Shown here: piece after piece, positions 20,263 to 30,359 of the stretch
Position numbering within the stretch: the first letter of the stretch is position 1
Layout of the letters: every line of letters starts with the position of its first letter
NCBI GenBank assembly: GCA_905221605.1
Contig: CAJNDS010000458.1
Coordinates: 867,485 to 931,484, forward strand
Direction of reading: 5' to 3'
From: Symbiodinium natans
Lineage: Eukaryota; Sar; Dinophyceae; Suessiales; Symbiodiniaceae
Length of the DNA: 64,000 bases
The notes under the pieces: model-generated
The model's input: only the letters and a program-made list of their open reading frames with translations
Told to the model about the DNA's origin: nothing
Database searches by the model: none
Made by a program: the position numbers and the translations under genes

Positions 20263-20737
20263 CTTGAGTAGTGATGGCTTTGATTACCCTTGCCGACGAG
20301 TGGTTTAGGGTGTAGGGTTTAGGGTTTAGGAAAGACTGCCCCAACTTAAGGTTGCATGCTGAGTAGGATCTTCAACTTAGCACCGAGAATCTCGACAGTG
20401 CTGAAATCGGCTTGAAGCGTCACATCTCAAGGTTGATGTGTAGCCGGTTGGCAATGGACGATGCTAAATGACACTGGAACGGAGATCAGTTGTCAAGCTG
20501 CAGGGCACACATTGCATCCCTAAACCCTGAACCTCTGAAACCCCAAAACCTAAACCCTAAACCCTAACCTGAAGCGCTTCCTTTGACCCTACTGGCAAGT
20601 GCAGAGCTTGCACGCTGAAGCCTGCTCCCTGCATCGAAGCCCGAGATCTCTTTCATGTTCGCAAAAGTCGCCTAAACCCTTGCTAAACCCGAAAAGCTTG
20701 CTGTGCAAACCCTAAACCCGAAACCCTTAACCCTAAA

Positions 20738-20810
20738 CCCCACACCCTAAACCCTAAACCTAAACCCCAAACCCCAAACCCCAAACCCCAAACCCCAAAC
20801 CCCTAACCCT
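20738..20810. repeat. CCCCAAA variant array
   Basis: CCCTAAA units switch to about seven CCCCAAA units in a row. Confidence 0.85.
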
Positions 20811-21018
20811 GCCCAAAAGCAGGGCGCCGGAAGGCGGCGAAGTGAGAAGCGGCGCAGCGAACATCGAGGCAGGTTCCGTTTCGGGCATCGGGACCGAACA
20901 CTGGCCGACTAGAGCCGCTTCCCGAGGCCCCAGGATGGATCTGACTGATGCCAGCCAGATCTGACTGACCCCTAAATTTAAGAGCCTCCGGCTCAAGCCG
21001 CCGACGCTGCTGGAGCAT
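20803..21018 (-). CDS. Possible minus-strand exon, unknown
   Basis: A 71-codon open frame starting MLQQRRRLEPEALKFRGQSD and including VFGPDARNGTCLDVRC, with ordinary composition. A second minus-strand frame overlaps it. No splice sites are decisive and no family recognised. Confidence 0.3.
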   Translation of the reverse strand: MLQQRRRLEPEALKFRGQSDLAGISQIHPGASGSGSSRPVFGPDARNGTCLDVRCAASHFAAFRRPAFGQG

Positions 21019-21091
21019 AGTTGAAAGGTTTGAACGCGCTCGTCAGCTCAAAGCATGCCAAAAGTTGATTTGCTTGAGCCTCTGTGAAACT

Positions 21092-21270
21092 TTTTGGGGG
21101 GGGGGGGGGGGGGGGGGGGGGGGTAGGGGGTAGCACCAGGACCCAAACAGGAGCTGAAGCTGGCTTGAATGAAACAGCCCCATCAATTCAAGCCCAACTA
21201 CGGGAGGGGGGGTGCAAGCAAGACAACAAAAGCACAACACACACACACACACACCTTTTGACAAGACGGA
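21092..21270. other. Poly-G tract, unique sequence, AC microsatellite
   Basis: About 30 G (21093-21123), unique sequence, then an AC tract at 21236-21254. Confidence 0.7.
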
Positions 21271-21620
21271 AGTTTGAGTTTTGACTACCGTGCATTTTGT
21301 ACTTCGCAGTTGGTCCACGGGGGGGCCGAGCAAGTATATATGTGTGTGTACATATTTTTTATGTTTCTTGATTTATTTATTTACTTACTGATTTGCATAC
21401 TTATTAGTTTTGTTTACTACATTTGTTTTCATTGTTATTGTTTAAGTACTTCTTTTGAGTTTCAGAAGAAGCACATATGTCACTTACACTTAACACAGCT
21501 TTTTGAAGAGACAGCCCAATGCAGGCGACCGCAAGCGAAGCTCCTCCGCCGACTCCATGTGCCCAGGCACAGAAACCAGCGCCGAATTCCCCTCAAAAAC
21601 ACCTCGAAGCCCTGAACCCT
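21271..21620 (+). other. AT-rich intron-like stretch and an exon-like island
   Basis: AT-rich sequence at 21340-21460 is followed by AAGAGACAG at about 21515 and a GC-rich island open in all three frames (for example NAGDRKRSSSADSMCPGTE). A real exon is plausible but its frame is not fixed. Confidence 0.3.
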
Positions 21621-21843
21621 AAACCCCAAACCCCGAACCCTAAACCCCAAACCCCAAACCCTAAACAGTAACACTAAACCCTAAACCCTAAATCCCCGAA
21701 GCCGCAAGCGCACAAACCTGCCATCCGCCTCACAGCTGAAGTTTGAGCAAAAGACTTGGAGTTCCCCTTAGAACCCCACGAACATTAAGAACCCTAAGAA
21801 CCCCAAGAACCTCAATTCAGTGGTTACAGACCTTCCACCTACA

Positions 21844-22168
21844 AACCCTAAACCCTAAACCCTAAACCCTAAACCCTAAACCCTCAACCCTAAACCCTAA
21901 ACCCTAAACCCTAAACCCTAAACCCTAAACCCTAAACCCTAAACTTAAAAACGTCGCGGAGCATGGCACGCAGGCGCGCGTTTGGCTGCCGCGGGTGTTG
22001 CTCGCGCCTCAGGGGGGGGGGCGTCTCTCCTAGGGTTTAGGGTTTAGGGTTTAGGGTTTAAGGGTTTAAGGGTTTAAGGGTTTAAGGGTTTAGGGTTTAG
22101 GGTTTAGGGTTTAGGGGTTTAGGGTTTAGGGTTTAGGGTTTAGGGTTTAGGGTTTAGGGTTTAGGGTT
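21844..22168. repeat. CCCTAAA array, exon-like gap, TTTAGGG array
   Basis: CCCTAAA at 21844-21950; an island at 21951-22028 with a frame SMARRRAFGCRGCCSRLR; TTTAGGG at 22030-22168 including a block of TTTAAGGG 8-mers at about 22052-22090. Confidence 0.85.
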
Positions 22169-22824
22169 GCCCAGCAGTCGCCTGCTCTTCCCCTTTTTTT
22201 GGGGGGTTGTAGGTTCCCCATGACTCCACGAAACACAATAGGGGGCATCCTTTCTTTCGTAGACACCCTAAGCCCTAACCCCTAAACCCTAAGCCGCCTG
22301 CCAAGGACCCCATGGCAATGCTCGAGGCCGGTCGGGTCTTAGCAGCGTGAGACTTGCGGCGTGCTGGAGCCTACGTACCCTAAAGCCCATGAAGCTCCCT
22401 ACATCTGCCCCTAAGCCCCGCATCCGTTAACATAAAGACTCTACTCCGGTTTAGGGCCTCACTCGTAGCGATTCGAAGCAGCGCGGGGGAAATCTTGAGG
22501 AGGGGTTTTTGAGCGTTTCTTTGGGCTTGGGGGTGGGGTTTAGGGCTCAGTAGGGTTTAGGCTAAACCCTTAAGCCCCTAATCCCCTATACCCTAAGCCT
22601 CTACCCCCAGTACGCACCATCAAAAACCCAATGTAAGCCCCTTAAACCCTACAGGGCCGAATTACTTCTCTTAGAACCGCCCCCAACTCCCCTAGGCCGT
22701 ACCCCAACCCGTTTCTGGGGTGCCTGCATAATGGATGGCACGATTGAAGAGGTCAACTTCAGCCCTATCCGGGTACCCTGAACCGAAAGCCAAAGCCCTA
22801 GAAGGAGTCCCCCTGGTTCGGGTT

Positions 22825-22910
22825 TAGGACTTAGGGTTTAGGGTTTAGGGTTTTAGGGTTTTGGGTTTCGGGTTTAGGGTATAGGGTATAGGGTTTAGGG
22901 TTTACGCTGG
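22825..22910. repeat. TTTAGGG array with variants
   Basis: TTTAGGG, TTTTAGGG and TATAGGG units. The second segment copy has a comparable array at about 56573-56632. Confidence 0.85.
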
Positions 22911-23299
22911 CCTGGGAGAGCTCCTTCTTGCGAGAAGCTCCCATACAACCCCCCCTAAAGTGTTTCGAACTTTGAAATGTTTTGCTTGGTGGAAATTGAG
23001 GGCGGCAACCCTAAACCCAAAAGGCAGTGGTTTGGGTGGTAGACTGTGAGGAGAAAGAAACCTAGCACCAACGAAAATTGCTGGACTGCATTGGAAATAT
23101 GTGCCTTCGCGTGACATGCCGCCCCACACCCCGGGGAGTGTCGGGGCGCCAAGTGCACGTTGTACTTACGGCCGCTGCGCGGCGAAACGCCCTAAACTCT
23201 AAACCCTAAACCCTAAACCCCCAACCCCGAACCCCTAAACCCGAACCCCTAAACCCGAACCCCTAAACCCTAAACCCTAAACCCTAACCCCCCCCCCAG

Positions 23300-23404
23300 G
23301 CTGCTTGCGACATCGGCGCACTGCCACCGGAAGCCGAAGCCGAACCCGAAGCGGCCGTCGAGCCTCCCACAGCGGCATCGGAGGCCCAGCACCGGGGCTT
23401 CTAA
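23300..23404 (+). CDS. Terminal exon, acidic/Pro-rich, conserved in both copies
   Basis: Follows a poly-C tract ending CCCCCCCAG, an excellent acceptor. It reads AACDIGALPPEAEAEPEAAV, then EPPTAASEAQHRGF and stop TAA at 23402-23404. The same 105 bp recur with no visible change at 57002-57106 although flanking arrays differ, which supports constraint or very recent exchange. Upstream exons are not identified. No family recognised. Confidence 0.5.
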   Translation, partial: AACDIGALPPEAEAEPEAAVEPPTAASEAQHRGF

Positions 23405-23647
23405 GGAGGAGTTTGGGGGTGGGCTCATATAGGGCTGAGGGCGTAGGGCTTAGGGCTTAGGGCGAAGGGCTTAGTTAAGGGTTTAGGGCTTATGGTTTAG
23501 GGCCTTGCAGATTAGGGTTCGGCATCTCAAGTTCAAGCATGAACTCGTCTAGCGGCTTTGCGGGCGCTCGAAAAATACCCACCCACCCAGAGACTCCCAT
23601 ATCATATAAGGTACTGAAACGTTTCACACACAACCCACACCTTGAGC

Positions 23648-23735
23648 CCTAAACCCTAAACCCTAAACCCTAAACCCTTGGAACCATTGGAACCCTTGGA
23701 ACCCTTGGAACCCTTGGAACCCTTGGAAGCCTAAG
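23648..23735. repeat. CCCTAAA array grading to CCCTTGGAA
   Basis: Four CCCTAAA units followed by about six units of a 9-mer, CCCTTGGAA. In copy 2 (57350-57425) the CCCTAAA part is longer and only about two CCCTTGGAA units remain. Confidence 0.9.
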
Positions 23736-24160
23736 CCTTGAACACCAAAACCCGATGCCCTGAACCCGAGACCCTAGACCCTAAAGGCTAAGGCCCATTG
23801 ACCTTGCCCAATGTCTTTTAATGGCCTTGCCCTTAATGTTGTTAATGTTTCGGGTTTAGGGTTAGGGTTTTAGGGGGGTCAGGGTGTAAAATTTGGGGGT
23901 ACGGGACGACGGGGCTTCCAGGGTGTTTAGAGGAATCCCCGAGGCCCCTTAAGGCCCCGGAGGGCTACGGCTTCGAAGCCTCCAATCCCAAAGCTCAAAA
24001 AAACCCAGATGAGGTTTAGGGTTCAAGGTGCAGGGGGGTTCAGGGTTTAGGGCTATATAGGCTTGAACCCAACTCTCAAAAATCCCATATAGACCAAAAC
24101 CCTAGGAACCCTAAACCCTAAACCCTAAACCCTAAAACAAAGTTCCTCGCCCATAACCAG

Positions 24161-24237
24161 GCACCAGAGCCGATGCCAGTGGCAGTCAGGCTGCCCAGGG
24201 TGGCGGCCGTGCAGACGGTGGGCCCCCCACTGGCTTT
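24161..24237 (+). CDS. Exon-like island, unknown
   Basis: After CCATAACCAG a frame reads APEPMPVAVRLPRVAAVQTV then GPPLAL. In copy 2 (from 57890) the same frame stays open with two residue changes (P to S, R to T) and one silent change. Preceded in copy 1 only by a short CCCTAAA array (24108-24137). Confidence 0.35.
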
Positions 24238-24815
24238 AGGGTTCGGGGTTTAGGGGTTTTTGAGTTTAGAGCTTACGGCTTAGGATTTTTGGAAAACCCC
24301 AAGCCCCAGAAGCCCTAACCCTGCCCTACATCCCCGCCCTGCCCCCCTCCACCCCCCCATCCCTCCCAGCCGGCCTCCAACCCGCATTGCGCTAGAAAGT
24401 GGGCAGCTGCCCTAAACACTTAAACCGTAAACCCAAAAACCCAAAAACCCAAAAACCCTAAACCCTAAACCCTAAACCCTTCAAGGCATGCGGCCGTTCC
24501 GCAAGATGAGGGTGCTCCTCTTTGCTCAGCAGACCCCCCCAAGACAATGAAATCATTAGTAGGAGGAGTCCGCCCAGACGGCAGCCGCCCTGAATCTACC
24601 ATTTGCAGTTTGCATAAGGACCCCCCCCCCAAAAAAAATAAAAGATAAGAAGCACACACACACAAAATGAACAATAATCCCTAAACAGCATCTATAGCGA
24701 AGAATATTTCTCATTTTTTGGGGGTGTTTCTTGAGCAAATGGTAGGAATTCGGACAGAAAGACCCATGGAAGCAGGCCTCTGGGATTTTGGGGGAGGGGC
24801 CGACCCTCAGCTCGA

Positions 24816-25030
24816 AACCTAAACCCTAAACCCTAAACCCTAAACCCTAAACCCTAAACCCGAAAGAGGGGAACCCAAGTTCCCGTGCGACTCTTGCCGC
24901 CAGGTGTCGATACCACTGCTGGCCGAAAAGGAAGTGAGGCGCGAGGTTTAGGGGTTTAGGGGTTTAGGGGTTCAGGGGTTCAGGGGTTCAGGGGTTCAGG
25001 GGTTCAGGGGTATAGGGGTTTAGGGTTTTA
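24816..25030. repeat. CCCTAAA array and GGGGTTCA variant array
   Basis: CCCTAAA at 24816-24866, present only in copy 1, and a GGGGTTTA to GGGGTTCA 8-mer run at 24943-25025. Confidence 0.85.
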
Positions 25031-25090
25031 CGGTTTGGGGTTTTGGGGTCACCTTACCAAGTAGCTTCAGGGTTGACTCCGCTCCGACAG

Positions 25091-25239
25091 GGGGACTGGA
25101 GAAGAGACTTCTTGAGGAATCGTTGGTGGGTACTCTCATGCTATGTATAAGCTTTAACGTCTCAGAGCATCCCACACAGGATTCCTGTTATTTCGAAACA
25201 CGCGAGCACCTGCCAGCATCCCACATCATCCCAATATAA
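25091..25239 (+). CDS. Terminal exon with an in-frame difference between copies
   Basis: Acceptor CCGACAG, then LEKRLLEESLVGTLMLCISF, NVSEHPT and a shared end SHIIPI with stop TAA at 25237-25239. Copy 2 (58954-59078) keeps the frame and stop but lacks eight codons (about 24 bp) after HPT and has a few residue changes. A length difference of exactly eight codons suggests a coding exon. No family recognised. Confidence 0.45.
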
Positions 25240-25376
25240 AGCTACCCACGAGAAAAAGCTCTCGTTTGACTTGAGCACTAAAACCCCTACAGAAGCCTCC
25301 CGCTCGGCCACAACAATGACCACAGATGCCAAAGCCGAAACAAAGTTTTATAGTGCAATGTTTCTTCTCCTTTGTG

Positions 25377-25451
25377 CGGGTTTAGGGTTTAGGGTTTAGG
25401 GTTTAGGGTTTAGGGTTTAGGGTTTAGGGTTTAGGGTTTAGGGTTTAGGGT
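25377..25451. repeat. TTTAGGG array; copy 2 has CCCTAAA at a nearby site
   Basis: About ten TTTAGGG units sit between CTTTGTGCG and GTATACGG. In copy 2, GTATACGG has no array beside it; instead CCCTAAA/CCCTGAA units occur about 18 bp upstream (59210-59264). Confidence 0.95.
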
Positions 25452-25702
25452 ATACGGAAACAGCACATGTGTTGATTCTCGAGGTTCAGGACTTTAAAAG
25501 CCCCGGATCTGGAACCCAAGCACCTGAATCCCACTAAACCCACTAAAGCGTGTAAGGGTTTAGGGCATAGGGCACTAAACCCTAAACCCAAAACCCTACA
25601 CCCTGCCCCCCAAGCCCTAAACCCTAAGCCCTAAACCCGAAACCCTAAACCCTAAACCCTAGCCCTAAACCCTAAACCCTAAACCCCTATGCTATGAACC
25701 CT

Positions 25703-25790
25703 TCAACGGCGGCCGCTAGCAAGGCCTCCAAGCTCTTCTTCGTCGACTCCCTCGTCCTCGCTGTCGCCCTCTCCGGTCATCACAAGACCT
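25703..25790 (-). CDS. Minus-strand terminal exon, acidic
   Basis: On the minus strand it reads TGEGDSEDEGVDEEELGGLA then SGRR and TGA (25703-25705). Three differences from copy 2 (59606-59693) lie in the exon: on this frame two are silent and one changes M to I, whereas on the plus frame all three would change residues. That favours the minus strand. No family recognised. Confidence 0.4.
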
Positions 25791-25859
25791 CTCAGCCCCA
25801 AATAAACTAAGCCCCCTAAACCCTGAACTCTAAACCTTTAAACCCCAATCCCTCACCCC

Positions 25860-25995
25860 TAATCCCGAAACCCTAAACCCCTAAACCCGAAACCCCTAAA
25901 CCCGAAACCCCAAAACCCCAAAACCCAAAAACCCAAAACCCCAAAACCCCAAAACCCAAAACCCCAAAACCCCAAAACCCTAAATCCTAAACCCA
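25860..25995. repeat. CCCCAAAA / CCCGAAA variant array
   Basis: Units shift from CCCTAAACCCGAAA to CCCCAAAA and CCCAAAA. Shorter in copy 2 (about 59780-59875). Confidence 0.85.
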
Positions 25996-26161
25996 ATTCA
26001 GGGGGTTGAGCCTCGGGATTTGCAGAGGTTAGGGATCCCTATAGAATCCCTTACAGGTGAATGGCAGGCCACAGGGATCCCCCGACTTTTCCGCGAACCC
26101 ACCATGTTTGTGCGTGAATCTGAACAGCCGAAGAGCTGGGACACTGTCTCATAATCAACAT

Positions 26162-26277
26162 AAACCTAAACCCTAAACCCTAAACCCTAAACCCTAAACC
26201 CTAAACCCTAAACCCTAAACCCTAAACCCTAAACCCTAAACCCTAAACCCTAAACCCTAAACCCTAAACCCTAAACT
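26162..26277. repeat. Telomere-like array, CCCTAAA orientation
   Basis: About 16 units; copy 2 has about 12 at 60036-60124. Confidence 0.95.
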
Positions 26278-26373
26278 GAACAGTGCGGAAGAAGGTCTGA
26301 GGGCCGAGGGGCACCCTGGTCTGAGATGTTGCTTTCCTTCTTGCTGGGCTTAGGACACAGGGCGAGGAGTGAG

Positions 26374-26482
26374 TTGGGATGTGCCCCATTATCCTAACAG
26401 CTCTTAATAGGGATTGTAAAAAGGGGGGGGTACAGAAATCCCTATGCTTCAGACCTCGTAGTCTAAGGGGGAACATCCCCAA
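26374..26482. mobile_element. Foldback element, family D
   Basis: Left end TTGGGATGTGCCCC, right end GGGGGAACATCCCCAA, inverted to each other; inner AATAGGGATT and AATCCCTAT also pair. Copy 2 version at 60238-60342 and a relative at 7224-7388. Confidence 0.65.
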
Positions 26483-26793
26483 AGAATAGTATGCTTCAAG
26501 TCAATGTTGTTCGTGTTTGTGGTTCTGAGGTTTTGTTTTGCACTTCGGACGGAGAATACACCGGGACCGAGGAAAGAGCGCCGATTCGCTTTCCGACAAA
26601 ATATATTTAAGGCCAAGATGGGGGGTTTACGAAGATAGGGGCCCCCCAAAATTGATCCCCCAAGTACTAGGACTCCCTGCTATAAAAACCTAAGCCCTAC
26701 ACCCTAAATCCTAAACCCTAAACCCTATGATAAGGACCCGAATAAAAGTACCCCTGATATCGTCAACCCCCAGATGGCTGGTCAGGGTTGCCC

Positions 26794-27015
26794 TAAACCC
26801 TAAACCCGAAACCCTAAACCCTAAACCCTAAACCCTAAACCCTAAACTGGTGCTGGGGTTGGTGGAGAACCTCGCAGGACGCACAGCGCCGCGCCGGACT
26901 GAGGCCCACGGCTGGTTTAGGGTTTAGGGTTTAGGGTTTAGGGTTTAGGGTTTAGGATTTAGGGTTTAGGGTTTAGGGTTTAGGGTTTAGGGTTTAGGGT
27001 TTAGGGTTTAGGATT
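26794..27015. repeat. CCCTAAA array, exon-like island, TTTAGGG array
   Basis: CCCTAAA at 26794-26848, an island of about 65 bp (LVENLAGRTAPRRTEAHGW in one frame), then TTTAGGG at 26914-27015. In copy 2 the left array is about twice as long, and 300 bp of other sequence splits the right array. Confidence 0.8.
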
Positions 27016-27036
27016 TGGCCCTTGGGGCTCAAGGAG

Positions 27037-27130
27037 GTCAGCAATACAGTCTTCCCTTATGGTCCTTTAGACTTATCCGATAAGAACCCCCCAAAACCCT
27101 ATTCTGACTATTGAGGCCCCTATACTAGGA
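27037..27130. mobile_element. Introner-like element, family E
   Basis: Left CAGTCTTCCCTTATGGTCC and right GGCCCCTATACTAGG are weakly inverted. Related to 28361-28460, to 34999-35053, and to copy 2 at 61258-61355 and 62683-62780. All share the phrase ATTCCCTTAYGGTCC. Confidence 0.5.
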
Positions 27131-27443
27131 TGCCCACAAGGAACGTTCCACGCTCGATATTTCCCACCAAAGCTGTCCCGGCATCTAGGACCAAAACCGG
27201 TGGTAGTAGACGCGTAGCCTTGCTGTTCCTGCGAACGAAACTGTGAACTCCCTAACTTGCAGTGCCATTCTTACTTTTTGTTCTCTTTGCTCCCTGCAAA
27301 GCAGTAGGAGGAATGAAAGCACAAGCTCCCACTAAGCTGCCCCTAAACCCGAAACCCCCAAAGCCGCCCCCCCCAAAACCCCTAAACCTAAACCCCCAAA
27401 ACCCGAATCCCAAACCTCAAACCCCACCCTCTAAGCTCCCGAG

Positions 27444-27537
27444 AGCTGTCCGTTTAAACCTATGCACCGTGTCAAGTGGGAAGGAGGCCGTTCTTGGTCC
27501 CCTGGAGCGTTATCTACTCCGAAGCGGCTTGGCGTGA
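27444..27537 (+). CDS. Terminal exon under purifying selection
   Basis: Follows CTCCCGAG. It reads AVRLNLCTVSSGKEAVLGPL then ERYLLRSGLA and TGA at 27535-27537. The paralogue at 61668-61761 has the same length and three substitutions, all at third codon positions and all silent (Ser, Val, Gly). The upstream region of the same open frame varies in poly-C length between copies, so it is probably intronic. No family recognised. Confidence 0.55.
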
Positions 27538-27809
27538 GAGAGCCACGGTCCACACCGCGTTTTGGCTTCGGGTGACCTGATACCCCTGATACCCATATTG
27601 AAACCCCCTAGCCCCTCGAACCTGTATCCTTGGAACCAAAACCTGCTTTAACCCCCACACCCCTAGAGGACTATAAGCCTATAAACCTGTAAACCCAAGC
27701 CCTAGACCCAGGGGGTGGAGGATTTAAGTGCACCGGTCAAGGCGTGTTGGCTTCAAAACGTGGTGCCTCAAGCTGCGTGCTTTGTTTCGAAACTAAAACG
27801 CCTTCTGTG

Positions 27810-27852
27810 TGTACATATATACATGTATATATACATATGTACATGCACATAC

Positions 27853-27899
<47 letters not shown>

Positions 27900-28180
27900 T
27901 CTTCATTTAGACATGTATGTATGTATGTATGTATGTATGTGTTTTTATGTATGTATGTACGTACGTACGTATGTACGTATGTACGTATGTACGTATGTAC
28001 GTATGTACGTATGTACGTACGTACGTACGTATGCATGTATGTATGTATGTATGATGTATGTATGTATGTATGTATGTATGTATGTATGTATGTATGTATG
28101 TATGTATGTATGTATGCATGTATTTATGTGTGCATGCTTGCTTGTTTGTTTGTTTGTTTGTTATTTTGTTTGTTTGTTTG
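27810..28180. repeat. TA, TATG, TACG and TTTG microsatellite complex
   Basis: TA tract, then TATG/TACG tetranucleotides, then TTTG. Copy 2 has the same order at 62032-62503 but much longer TATG and TTTG blocks. Long YVCM/YIHT open frames on both strands are translations of the repeat. Confidence 0.95.
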
Positions 28181-28360
28181 TCTTACATTTACAATTTGAT
28201 AACGCTGTACACACATAGCCTATCAAGTGTATGGCATCATCTAAAGACCGCCGAAGACTCTAGCCGCGCAGAGAGGAGCGCCTCAAATCCCAGAGCCCAG
28301 TGACCCGGACTCTAATCCGAAACTGCCTGCTGTTGAGGTGTTAATCTAGGAGTCGGAAGT

Positions 28361-28460
28361 ACTAACAGTATTCCCTTACGGTCCCCATGCAATTATCGTA
28401 CAAAAACAACCCACCAAAAAAAAAACGATTCTAATTTTAAAGGCCCGTATATTAGCAGGG
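28361..28460. mobile_element. Introner-like element, family E
   Basis: CTAACAGTATTCCCTTACGG at the left and GGCCCGTATATTAGCAGG at the right, imperfect inverted ends. Copy 2 counterpart at 62683-62780. Confidence 0.5.
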
Positions 28461-28542
28461 TTTTGTGTTTTGGGTAGGTCGAGGAGTTTGGTGTTTGGAC
28501 CGCTTCTGCAGGCTAGCAGCTGTGCACCACCAAGCGCCGTCC

Positions 28543-28601
28543 AACCCTAAACCCTAAACCCTAAACCCTAAACCCTAAACCCTAAACCCTAAACCCTAAA
28601 C
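28543..28601. repeat. Telomere-like array, CCCTAAA orientation
   Basis: About eight units, six in copy 2 (62867-62912). Preceded by an exon-like island after TTCTGCAG (ASSCAPPSAVQ). Confidence 0.9.
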
Positions 28602-28864
28602 CCAGGGAGGACCCTAAAGGCCACAAAAGCCAACATGGCATCGAAACCCCCTCGATCCCCATGGGGGTGCAAGAGTTCGGTGCCTCAGGGAGCCATGTCC
28701 TGAAGTTCTGCCCTAAACCCTATGACGCCCTAAATAATGGCCGTCTAGGAGGTGGGTTTAGGGTATAGGCGTGATGCTTTCGGCGTTAGGGTTTAGGGTT
28801 TGGGGTTTAGGGTTTAGGGCGTAGGGCCCCCTTTCGGGTCTTCGAGTTTGGGGACTCCTTGCAG

Positions 28865-28940
28865 CAAAGGTGGCGAAATCCTGGAGAGCGTCACACTGGA
28901 GCCGCCCGGACTTGATGGATTGAAGACCTTGGGGTTGAGG
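28865..28940 (+). CDS. Exon-like segment conserved between copies
   Basis: Acceptor CTCCTTGCAG, then a frame KGGEILESVTLEPPGLDGLK. Copy 2 (from 63177) keeps the frame with one L to V change soon after. The donor is unclear; a TTTAGGG array (28951-29010) follows. Confidence 0.4.
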
Positions 28941-29588
28941 GCTGGGAGGTTTTAGGGTTTAGGGTTTAGGGTTTAGGGTTTGGGGTTTGGGGTTTAGGGT
29001 TTAGGGTTTAGCCCAGAGAGGCCCTGGGCAGAACTTTTATTCCCAGCTTCTTCTCCTGTGTTGGGACTACGTGGCTTGGGGTAAGTGCCCTTAGCTAAGC
29101 AGCGCACATCTTGCAGTGCCCTTAAAGTAGTACCCTTGTTGCCCTGCTTGTTTTCTGGAATGGGGTGGGGGAGGGCAGATTTTAGCGCCCAGAGCTTAGG
29201 GTTTCGTGCCCAGGAATAGCCTCATTTCTCTTGGGCGGGGCAGGTGGTTAGGAGTCCTTTTTGGGCAACCTGGTTCCACTCGGATCCAACAAGGCACACA
29301 GCCAACCAGCCAGAGGGGAAGACCCCACAATCCCAAACCACCAAACCCCCCAAACCGACCCCAACACCTAAACCCTAAACCCTAAACTCTGAACCCCTAA
29401 ACCCTGAACCCCTGAACCTTCAGGGCTTTGGGGTCTGTAGCTCAGGTCTCGAGCGCTGGCACACCGGGCGCCGCGCGCTCAATTCTTTAGGGCTTGGGAT
29501 CAGGGTTTGAGGTTTACAGCTTCCCGAGAATCCCGAAACCCTAAACCAACCCCAAACCCAAAACCTTTCGGGTTTTGGCCCTTTGTGC

Positions 29589-29693
29589 TGCTTGCATGCA
29601 ACATTCGAAGGGCTTTCAACGAGGTTGCTACAGTGTGGATTTATACAAGACAGCACAAGTATGACCACGGATGTTTGTGGATGCATCATGCAG
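29589..29693 (+). CDS. Internal exon, unknown protein
   Basis: The frame reads NIRRAFNEVATVWIYTRQHK then YDHGCLWMHHA, followed by a donor, GCAG|GTGG, at 29693. The segment recurs without visible change in copy 2 (about 63888-63992). The 5' boundary is approximate. A minus-strand frame across the same region is longer but has poorer composition and lacks splice signals. Confidence 0.45.
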
Positions 29694-29700
29694 GTGGAAT

Positions 29701-30355
29701 TATTGGAGGTCGATGGCCCTGAACCCGAAACCACTATCAACAGCGCGTCATCGCAAAATCCACGAAAGCCCGAAGCCGCGAACAGCCGTAGGACCCCCAA
29801 GCACTTCCTTTCTAAACCCTAAACCTCCTTGCCGCCCTTGAGGAGAAACTCCGGCTGATCCCGCAGAGCAGTGCAGAGTGCGGCGTTTGGCCAAAAATCC
29901 AGAACCCTTTGAGCTGTGTGAAATGGATGTAGTTGTTGGGGTTCAGGGTCCAGGGTTAAGGGTGTAGGGTACCCGAGGAAGGATCACGAAAACCGTATCG
30001 AGTGATCATCAGGTGCCAAGGGCTTGTAGAGCCCCTCTGCTTTCTGAATCCTTGTGGGGCCTAGGGAGCTTTTGGCTCCCAGAAATAAATCAGAAAATGC
30101 CCAAGATGTCGGAGGCATTGCAATGGTCATTTAGGGCTGAGGGTTTCTTTTTGGGATGTGGGCGCTCAGGGAGTTTATGGGGGGTCTTCGGGGATTTAGG
30201 GTTTCGGTGGTTGGCTAGGGGGCCTATAAGGGGGTTTTGGGGTTGGTCTCTGCTTTTCCTTTGTCTTTGCGTCACACCATGTTGGCATGCTTGAACAACA
30301 CGACCCGCCCACTGATCCTCAAGTGAAGCCTGACGGCCTGCTGGTTTGGTGTGTT
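29701..30355. other. Unique sequence upstream of the acidic-repeat gene
   Basis: Short open frames on both strands, no supported exon. A pyrimidine-rich stretch and several AG dinucleotides lie just before 30350 and could serve as trans-splice acceptors. Confidence 0.35.
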
Positions 30356-30359
30356 GGCC

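Larger units (their letters stand above)
22238..29700 (+). repeat. Segmental duplication, copy 1
   Basis: Matches 55984-64000 in the same orientation. Homology begins at ATAGGGGGCATCC (22238 and 55984); the flanks to the left are unrelated. It is colinear to the window end, where 64000 corresponds to 29700, so copy 1 may extend beyond 29700. Unique segments differ by scattered substitutions; larger differences are indels at repeat arrays and a few unique blocks. Confidence 0.97.

Noticed and set aside
27715-28218. 167-codon frame with a protein-like beginning (MEDLSAPVKACWLQNVVPQA)
   Set aside because: The first 35 residues look coding but the rest is TATG/TTTG microsatellite, and the initiating codon is not ATG; it may be intron or 3' flank.
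29432-29500. tRNA-like start (TCTGTAGCTCAGG)
   Set aside because: No matching B-box, acceptor stem or cloverleaf could be drawn.
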